From Tilletia caries (lineage: Eukaryota > Basidiomycota > Exobasidiomycetes > Tilletiales > Tilletiaceae), in contig JALUTQ010000005.1 in NCBI GenBank assembly GCA_032718865.1, positions 1,426,001 to 1,490,000 of the forward strand: a stretch of DNA of 64,000 nt. Reading direction: 5' to 3'. A program made the position numbers and the translations under genes. Below the pieces are notes generated by a model, which saw only the letters and a list, made by a program, of their open reading frames with translations, did no database searches and had not been told where the DNA came from. Below are positions 56,521 through 64,000 of the stretch, one piece after another (the first letter of the stretch is position 1; each line of letters opens with the position of its first letter).

Positions 56521-58716
56521 TCAGGCCTTCTGGTAGCACGTGAACGCGTCCTGGCCCTGCTGCTCTTCCCATCCAACGCCCTTCCAGACGATGAACATGT
56601 TGTTGGGGTCGTACTTCTGCTTGATCGACAGAAGCTTGGCGTAGTTGGCTCCGAAGAAAGCAGTCTTCCAGTCCTCCTCAAGGACGTCCGCCTCGTTGTA
56701 GTCTGTCACGTATCATCCAAGGGGGAAGAAAGGGGAAACATTGTCAGGGACGGAATAAGTGTGATCAGAGGAAGAGGGTTCCCAAACTCACAGCATCCTC
56801 CGCCGGGTGTAAGGGCACGGAGTGGGTCGACAGCAACATGGGCGTCCTGAGCATACTGGTCCTTGAGCGCCTGCGAATCAGCAGTGCTGAACTCGTTGGC
56901 CAAAATGACCTCCCACAGACTGCTGCGCCAGGCGGTGTTCACACCTGTGTCCTTGCCGCTGATCCGGGCTGGCGGACCTGTCGAGTAGAACTGCACCGTC
57001 TTCTTCGAACTTGAGAGCGCCTTGTAACCGGCGACAATGGCCTTGGCCACTGCGGCGCGGTCGGAATCTGTCTGGAACAGAGCGCGAGGTACGAGTCGGC
57101 CGGAGATACGCTGTGCGCTGCCAACAGCTAAGGAGACGAGAACATGAGGAGGAGCGAGCGTTAGTGCGTTGATGCATTGATGTGTCAAAATAGAAACATC
57201 CTAATGGACATCAGCAAGTCGGGTCTATAAGGTACTCACGGGTGGATTGAGAAGCGGGCTTCAGGATCTTCGTGTTGAACTGGTTCAAGTTGGCTTGTGT
57301 GTCGAACAAGTTGACCAACAGCTTGAGGTCGGTCCGCTTAGCAGCCCAGTCGACGAGAGGCTGGACGAGGGCCTTGATCTCCGAGGCGTTGTTGGACGGC
57401 AAGCCTTGCACAGCGCCAACGGTTCCATTGGCTATGAGGAAGCTGTTAAAGTTGAAGGGATGGCAGAGTTAAGAACGATTAGTTGTCGACAATGTATAGG
57501 CGAGCCTACTCGAATTATACGCACTATCCAGCCATCTTTGCGTCGTACCAAGCCGGCTGCAGGAGGGCGATCTCTGCGACAATAGCCTCAACAGCATCGT
57601 CATTGGTCGCTGAGAAGAGCAGGGTTGAGCTCTGCCACTTCGATTCGGGATACACGCGGTAGGTGACCTCAGTGACCACACCGAAAGTGCCACCTCCGCC
57701 GCCCCGGAGAGCCCAGAAGAGATCAGAGTTCTGGCATGCGTTTGCGATCCGGAACTCGCCATCGGCAGTGACGACCTTGAGTTGCAGGATGTTGTCGACG
57801 GCCAATCCAGCTGAGGGCCCCATCGGTCCATGACCCCCTCCGAGGGCGAACCCACCGGCGACACCAACTGTACCGACAGCACCGTGTGTGATACTGTACT
57901 TGTTTGTCTCAGAGAAGGCGAGGGAGTCTTGGGCGAGGACTCCGGCACCCAACGTGGCTGCCGCGAACGTTCCGGCGGAGGCACAGGAGTCGGGAGTGAA
58001 GGATGCAGAGTAGGACATGGAGTTGAGTTTGTGGGTCCAGATCATCAGGCTGTCCTTGCTCGCACTGCGGCCCAAGTAGTCGTGTCTGTAGACGAAACAT
58101 GCAGCAAAGCGTGAGTATCAGTATGAGTATGATGAGGAGTTAGCACACGGAATTTCCAATGCTGGTAGCTTGGCACGCACCCAGTGTTCTTGATCACGAC
58201 CCGGATGTTCTTGGCCTTGGCGAATGCCAGCGCAGCCTGGACATCAGCTCCAGACTGGGCCTGAACACCGTAAGGAGCAATCCTGCCTTGCTTGCAGACC
58301 TTGTCCACCGTGCTCAGCACACCCAGCACTGGCGGGGCTCGGGTGTCCAGGCTGCAGTCCTCAAAGCCATCAGCGTTGGAGTTGCAGTATCCCCAGTTGT
58401 CCAACTGGACGGCCCCGATCTGGTCGGCGCGGAAGGTGCCGTCCTTGTAGTTGGCACTGACACCGACGCAGGTCAGGGTCCCCATGAGGTTGAGGAGCGT
58501 GTTGTTGGCCCCGTAGCAGGGGATCGACATCGGCTTGACTGCGACCAGACGACCGCCGACGGTGTGGTTGAGGATGGCAAAGTCGGCAGCGATAGGCCAG
58601 CATGGCTGCGAGGGCTTGCAGTACGAGTTCACGGCGCGTGGTCGGGATGTCGTGCTGGCCTCGGTGGCGGGGGCTGCGAGAGCCAGGGCCAGGGCGGCGA
58701 CGGCGAAGCTCTTCAT
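56521..58716 (-). CDS. Secreted BBE-like FAD-linked oxidase (VAO family)
   Basis: Model (minus): 58716-58181, 58085-57525, 57442-57240, 57127-56792, 56702-56521 (605 residues). A signal peptide (MKSFAVAALALALAAPATEA) is followed by the PCMH-type FAD domain with VVIKNTGHDYLGRS (the His that links FAD covalently) and GGFALGGGHGPMGPSAGLAVDNI. The middle is the substrate domain with GGGGGTFGVVTEVTYRVYP. The C-terminal BBE motif is YYNEAD plus FGANYAKLLSIKQKYDPNNMFIVWKGVGWE. It oxidises carbohydrates or alcohol groups with H2O2 release; substrate unknown. The Cys that makes the second FAD bond in GOOX/BBE enzymes is not seen near HGAVGTVGVAGG, so FAD is probably linked by His only. Confidence 0.9.
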
Positions 58717-60093
58717 TTTCGATTGGAATCTCGTCGGGATGGGTACGGGATTTACCAGACTTCGGAAAATCTGTGAGGAGAGAGGGGTGAGGATGGAAAG
58801 AAGTCAAGAGGGGGAGGAAACAGATGAGCTTGCGAGAACGCACTGAGCAGCCTTGCTTTTGTACCTTTTGCGAGCCGAACAGGTTGTGCAGACAATCGGC
58901 GGTCAGGAGGAGAGGTCAGATGGTAGAAGGCAGGCAGCCGGTCAGAGGACCATGCTGCAAACTACTCCTCTCGCCTGTTCAAGCACCCTGCGCGGATGGT
59001 GAGTTGGTGAGTCCTACAGTGCTCGTCTCCTCCGCCCATCGCCCATCGCCCATCTAACCTCGCATGATTTGGAAACTGCATGGAACACATAGAGTGCGGC
59101 GCACCGCGCGAGGTGGCGGCGACTGGCACAGGCAAAAGCTGAATAAAAGTCAGAGGCGACACCGGCAACCCTCCCCTTCGCTTAAACAGACCACAAGAAG
59201 GGCTGTCAGCTGTCAGATGAGCGGTCAGGCGGTCAGGTCACACAGGTCGAGCATGCTGGACTCTATCTGGAGGACGAGGACTCATTATACACAGACCCAC
59301 TTTTTACATAGCCAGCCGCCGCGCCGCCGTTGCTGAACTGCCTGAAAGCCAAGGCATTTCGACTTCCCACTTGGAAGCTGCGGCGTGCCTGACGGTACCG
59401 CAGCGGCGAGTGGCGACGCCAGGATTCGTGCGTGGCGGGAGGGGGTCGGAATCAGAAAGTCAGGAACATCCCCACAAAGGAACACCAGGCACGAGGGGAG
59501 AGAACACAAACACTCTACCGTATTGCAGGTCGCACTCAGGAACAGATGGACAAGACCCTTCCAGGATTACCCGGACGCGGTACGGCTCTTTAAATAATCG
59601 AGGACGAGCACAGCTCGCCGCCTCCTTTCTGCTCATCGCTTCAGCGCTTCAGCTTCCATCAGCGCAACAGCTACGACCGGGTATGTGCTGACCGCTGACC
59701 GGGCGGCCGGTCTGCTGAAGTCCTGCCGATTCTCTGAGGGCTGTTCATCGCGAGCGGTGATGGGCTTGACCGGGTCCAAAATGTCATGGCAGGCGTTATT
59801 CAGGACGTGGACACCTTGCACCCGAGAATTGAGAAAAGAACTTGTGGATTTGGATGACAGATAGAGGGGGCGCCCAGGGAGAGATTGCAGAGGCAATAGA
59901 TGATTGATGTTTCGTCGTCTTATTGAATGTTGTGTTGCACAGGGATGGTTTTGCAGGTCGATGTATAGAGTGATACGAAGAGGATTACGAGTTGGGTGTA
60001 TGTTGACCAGCGGAGGGGTGGAGAGGGATGACCGCACATGAGGTCGTGAAGATCTCAGCGGACGCAGTGGCAAGGTCATCGATTCCAAAACGC
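58717..60093. other. Intergenic between the oxidase promoter and ULP2-like gene end
   Basis: 1.4 kb without a recognisable gene. A TTTAAATA box lies near 59589. Frames on either strand are short and lack family signals. Confidence 0.55.
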
Positions 60094-63000
60094 TCAGTCA
60101 TCCGACAGGTACGTCAGATCGATAGGTTCCGCGTCGGCTTTCGTAGACGACCGTGTCGATCGCTTGACGCTGGCTGCCGCGTCGCCTTTGCGGCTCGATC
60201 CTGCTGCAACGCCGCCCTTCGCCGGAGTGGCCGCCGTCTTTCTGCTTCCCGTTTCTGTGGCCGCGGGCGTTCCCTTACCTGCACTGGTACCGGCCTTGGC
60301 AGGAGCACTTGCGCGAGGTCGCAGACCCTTCGCAAAGAGCTGCGCTGTATTAGGATCCAGCGCGTTCGGATCCTCAGCAACCGCTACGTCCTCGCTCCTA
60401 TTCTTCGAGGGGCCACCAGCAGAAGCCCCCTCGCCGCTCTCCGCCGCTGCAGCTTCCGCAGCACGCTTCGTCTGCTTTCGCAGCTCTGCCGCCTCTTCCT
60501 CAATCTTGTGCTGCTCTGTCCAGGCACCCTTATGCGAGTCGATCGTGTCTTGCCAGAAGCGTCGCTGCTTCGGGCCTTCGGAGGCGTTCCATTCCGGACT
60601 GGCGAAATTTTCGCGCAACGGGTCCCCGTCCTTGTATTGCTCCTGAGAAGGAGAAAATGTCATCGCATAAACAAGTCAGCTTAACACGACGCAACGTAGA
60701 GGGATGAAGACACCAGGCATTCTGGGTACTCACTGCGATCAGTTTTTCGAAACGGAGAGGGTCTGAGAAGAAGCGACGGACGAAGTAAAGAAGGTAGACA
60801 CCACAGTCGCATGAATTTGGCTGCTCCGGAACGATGGCGTTGATCAGGTTGCAGTCCGGAAGCTCTTCGAGCACTTTCTTCTTGCTGTCCGGGTCGTCGT
60901 CCTCCCACGTGAGGCCGACCTCTGCCAGTGCGTCTCGTTTCTTGTCCATCGCCTCGTACTTGAGATACCTTGTCAGCACGATGCCTGCAGGTCGATGCGG
61001 GTTCAACAAGGAATCGAAGAAAATGATCGTGGGCACAGTCTCGTCATATTCTCGTCTCTTGCCACTATGACTTCGGGTCCTTGTGGTTGTTGTTGTCGAA
61101 GTCCCTGCCTTGCTGTTGCTTTCCGAGCCTGATTGCAAAGGTCGAGCGCGAGGTCGGCGGTGCTCCTCTGTCCCTGCCATCGTTGAATTTTGTGCAGAAG
61201 GAGGCTTCAAGATGCCACTGGCATCACCAGGACTTCGATCCCGCCCTCGACCGTCGACCCCTGAGGACCGGCGGTGGTGTAACATTTCACCCGGGCGAAT
61301 ACCGACAGGAACGCGCCCGGTTGGGGTTGACCCAGAACCAGAACCACCAACAAGCTTCCCTCTGCCAGGATTGTTGATGCAGGACGAGGTGTCGACGTTG
61401 GCGTCCTGGTTCCTTCCAAACGCTTGCCGCGCCGATGGAGACAAGTACGGACCCTTTTGACCGACGAAAGAGAACTCCTCCTCCATATCCTGATCCATAG
61501 GCTCGCCTGAATCGGGCTTCGGCGAATCGATATCCATCCCAGTGCCGAGATCTGCTTCGACCTCTCCCGCGTCCTCGTCGTCGGACAGCTGCAGAGACGT
61601 CATTGTGATGGTGGTGGGCTTGATGTTGAGCTCAGCAGGTTCCGCCCCGTCGCGGGTTTGACTTGGCCCCAAACGGCCAAAAAGGCTGCCTTGTGCACTA
61701 TGGTCTCCAACCTTCGTATTTGCAGGCCGCGGAGTGGAACTGCTGTTCAATAGATGTTCTGCCCGCACGCGGGTCTGCTGCGGTGGCGTACTGGCGAGAG
61801 GGGCGCTCCGACCGGCCTGGAACAGGTTCGTCGCAGCCGACGTTGGCTGGTTCTGACTTGGTTGGAAAAATCCTTTCAAATCGGGATGACTGAACTGCGA
61901 GAGCAATCCTGTGAAGGGCTGCCTCCGAGGACCTTCATCGTCCGTAGCCGCTGAACCGCCGTCCTGACTTGTGCCTATCGCCGCGTCCGAGCTCATCTTG
62001 GTGAGTTCCTCAACGCTGTCGACCATCGTTGCCTTCTTCGCAATCCCGTCTTCAGCGCGACCGATGCCGTGCTCCATGTCCACCAAAACGTTCTCCTCGG
62101 ACCCCTGCGATATCTCATCCACCGACATGGCGCGGCTCCGTTGCGCGGATGTCTCCGGAGCAGCCGACGAAACACTGTCGGAAGAAGATTCTGTACCGGC
62201 AACTCCAGGATCGGGCGTCTTCCTTCCACTGTTGCCGACTCTTTTCGGTACGATGATTGGCTCCGATTCGTCGTCGTCGTCCAACTGGTACTCCTCCTCC
62301 GAGTCCGGCACAGTGGTGCTGTGCCGCTTTGACCGGCGCACAACGCTGTTTTTCTGCTCCTGCTCTTGCTGTGCTTTGCGCTTGAGGATGAGGCGAGGGT
62401 GAACGATGATGGCGAGGTACCAGTGCAAGTGCTCGTTGATCGGAACGATGAGGTAGTCCTTTTGGAAGATGTCCACCCTGCTCGTCCACTTCCGCACGTT
62501 CTCGTACAGCTTGAGGTGGTCCTTGCCTTCACTCAGCCTCTTGTAGAAGAAGGAGCTGTAGAGGTACATCGCCTCCGCAAGTCGGGCTCCAGCCTCACCC
62601 TCGTCCCGCTTCTGATCGAGGATGTATTTGAGACCGAATTCGATCAAAGTGTCGTTGAGGAACTCGCCTTCGTCCAGCTTGGCGAAGTCTGAAGGGAATA
62701 GAGATATGGCGCCTGGCCCGCCTCGTATTGGCCATCTCAAGATTTGCGTGTCATCCGCCTCGGTGATGCGAGCTTTGCCCCTGACTGCCCTGGCCACTCT
62801 CGCATCTGCGCTCGCCTTCGCAGTGGATGCCGAAACGAGGTCATTGATGTCCATGTCGCTATCCTCGCTCTCTTGGCGACGTGTTTGAATGCGGGCGCTT
62901 GATCTCGGCGGCTGGATGTATTCGGACACGGAGCGCGCGTCGACCTTCTTCCTGTGACTTGGAACGTTCGACACGGAGCGCGTGTCGCCCTTCTTCGGGA

Positions 63001-64000
63001 TGTCTGGAAGCGGCTGCTGTCTGGCCCTCTCCATAAGAATGGATCTCGAATCCTTGACCGATTTGACGAAGAAGTGGTCGGCGGCGATTGGCTCCTGCAC
63101 TGAGCTTGAAGCAGGAGGCATGGGCTTCGCACGCTTCATCGGGAGCGTCTTCATCTTCGTCTGCGACTCGTATTGGCCCTTGAGAGTGTTGATTGCAGCC
63201 CGGTCCAAATATTCGAAGTGCGGGTGATGTATGGATGATTTGTTTGACTTGGCCGACTTGAAGAACCCGGAATTGCACCATTTTTCCCACTCGACGGCGA
63301 AGGCTTGCAGGTTGTCGGGCCTGATGAGACCACAGAGCGATCTGGCGCTTTTCTCGGACGCCACTGCTCGTATTCAACAGACAGGAGGTGAGACAGCGAT
63401 AAATCAAGAACATACACAACGTGGTTCTCCATACTCACTGGTATCGAACTGACCGTTCATGGAGAGCTTTTTGACAAGGTGGAGCATCGGCGACTCCTCC
63501 AACCATTCGACATGGAAGAAAGGAATTTCTGGGGTGCTAGAGCGGTTTTCGGATTTGGCCCGCTGCGGCAACGTTCGAGCGTCGTTGGGCAAATCAGCAC
63601 AAATATCGTAACAGCGGGGATTTTGAGAGAGAAGCTCACCGTGACTGTACTGAGCTGACTGGGGTCAAAATTGAGACTCGAGTCACCGTCCGACGACTTC
63701 GATTGTTTCAACTTCAGTTGGACGTGGGCATGTTGTTCGAAGGCGATCTTGTGTGGACCCGGAATGTACTCTTCTCCGACGAAAAAGTGATCAAACGTGA
63801 ACGTCGTGGCGGTCGCCGATCCAGCCTCGTCCTTTGGATTTGCTCGCTTCGAGTTCTTCAGCCGTGTCGTGTTCCCAGTATCGGAGTCGTATTGAACGTA
63901 GTCATCTTGCGCTCTTTGCTTCTGCCGAGTGTCCTGTTGCCGCCGCTCTACGTTCTTCATCATCCCACGCCCACCGTTCAATTGGAGCCGTTCAATGAGC
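60094..64000 (-). CDS. ULP2: Ulp2/SENP6-7-type SUMO protease, 5' end outside window
   Basis: Model (minus): open from the right edge to 63640, then 63562-63439, 63366-60734 and 60642-60094; about 1220 residues are visible. The Ulp1-type (C48) domain begins with GPGAISLFPSDFAKLDEGEFLNDTLIEFGLKYIL, quoted here in its parts: GEFLNDTLIEFGLKY and FFYKRL. It has the catalytic His in NEHLHWYLAIIVHP, then a roughly 390-residue disordered insert, then Asp in TIIFFDSLLNPH, and Gln and Cys in EQPNSCDCGVYLLY. An insert inside the protease fold is typical of Ulp2/SENP6/SENP7, which trim poly-SUMO chains in the nucleus. The C-terminus ends in EPIDLTYLSDD, a SUMO-interaction motif. A PH-like N-terminal region (FFVGEEYIPGPHKIAFE) is at the window edge. 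Confidence 0.9.

Overview
The window is fungal nuclear DNA, most likely from a basidiomycete; I cannot name the genus. The evidence is protein-coding genes split by many short GT-AG introns (about 50-170 nt, typically GTGAGT...CAG), intron-rich housekeeping genes, a chitin synthase, the fungal glucosylceramide-modifying enzymes, a TATA-driven LTR retrotransposon and a tRNA gene with an oligo-T terminator. There are no operons and no bacterial signals. For most multi-exon genes I worked out exon models that keep one open frame from ATG to stop.

Layout. 1-7790: a Ty3/gypsy chromovirus running in from the left edge. Its gag-pol carries one frameshift and one in-frame stop. An unusual extra segment with its own TATA box lies between integrase and a 1029-bp 3' LTR. 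7791-11094: gene-poor, with remnants of a helix-turn-helix integrase-like gene and a short-chain dehydrogenase. 11095-25338: a DUF3295/Mks1-like regulator, tRNA exportin (LOS1), cyclophilin and the NuA4 subunit EPL1. 25763-27821: a Fanzor gene (eukaryotic TnpB-like RNA-guided nuclease) on the minus strand. 28706-30183: a Ysc84/SH3YL1-family gene. 31326-34740: a PIF/Harbinger DNA transposon with a frameshifted transposase facing a Myb/SANT-like partner. 37334-43359: chitin synthase, ribosomal protein eS4 and tRNA-Asn. 43489-50276: an unknown gene, then sphingolipid C9-methyltransferase and delta-8 sphingolipid desaturase in tandem. 50486-64000: an ADCK/UbiB-type kinase, PYM, a SIM/AT-hook protein, a secreted FAD oxidase and a Ulp2-type SUMO protease cut by the right edge.

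The most interesting item is the Fanzor locus. It has an intact RuvC core with a relocated catalytic glutamate, a C4 zinc finger, an apparent TATA promoter, a non-coding first exon, a 319-nt 5'UTR intron and probably a second, coding intron. Downstream of the stop lie a pyrimidine-rich tract and a near-perfect GC-rich hairpin, which are candidates for the guide-RNA scaffold or element end. Other notable points are a predicted 2-nt microexon in chitin synthase, a start codon split by an intron in cyclophilin, two consecutive sphingolipid-base-modifying enzymes side by side, and seven ACGCGT boxes in the retrotransposon LTR.
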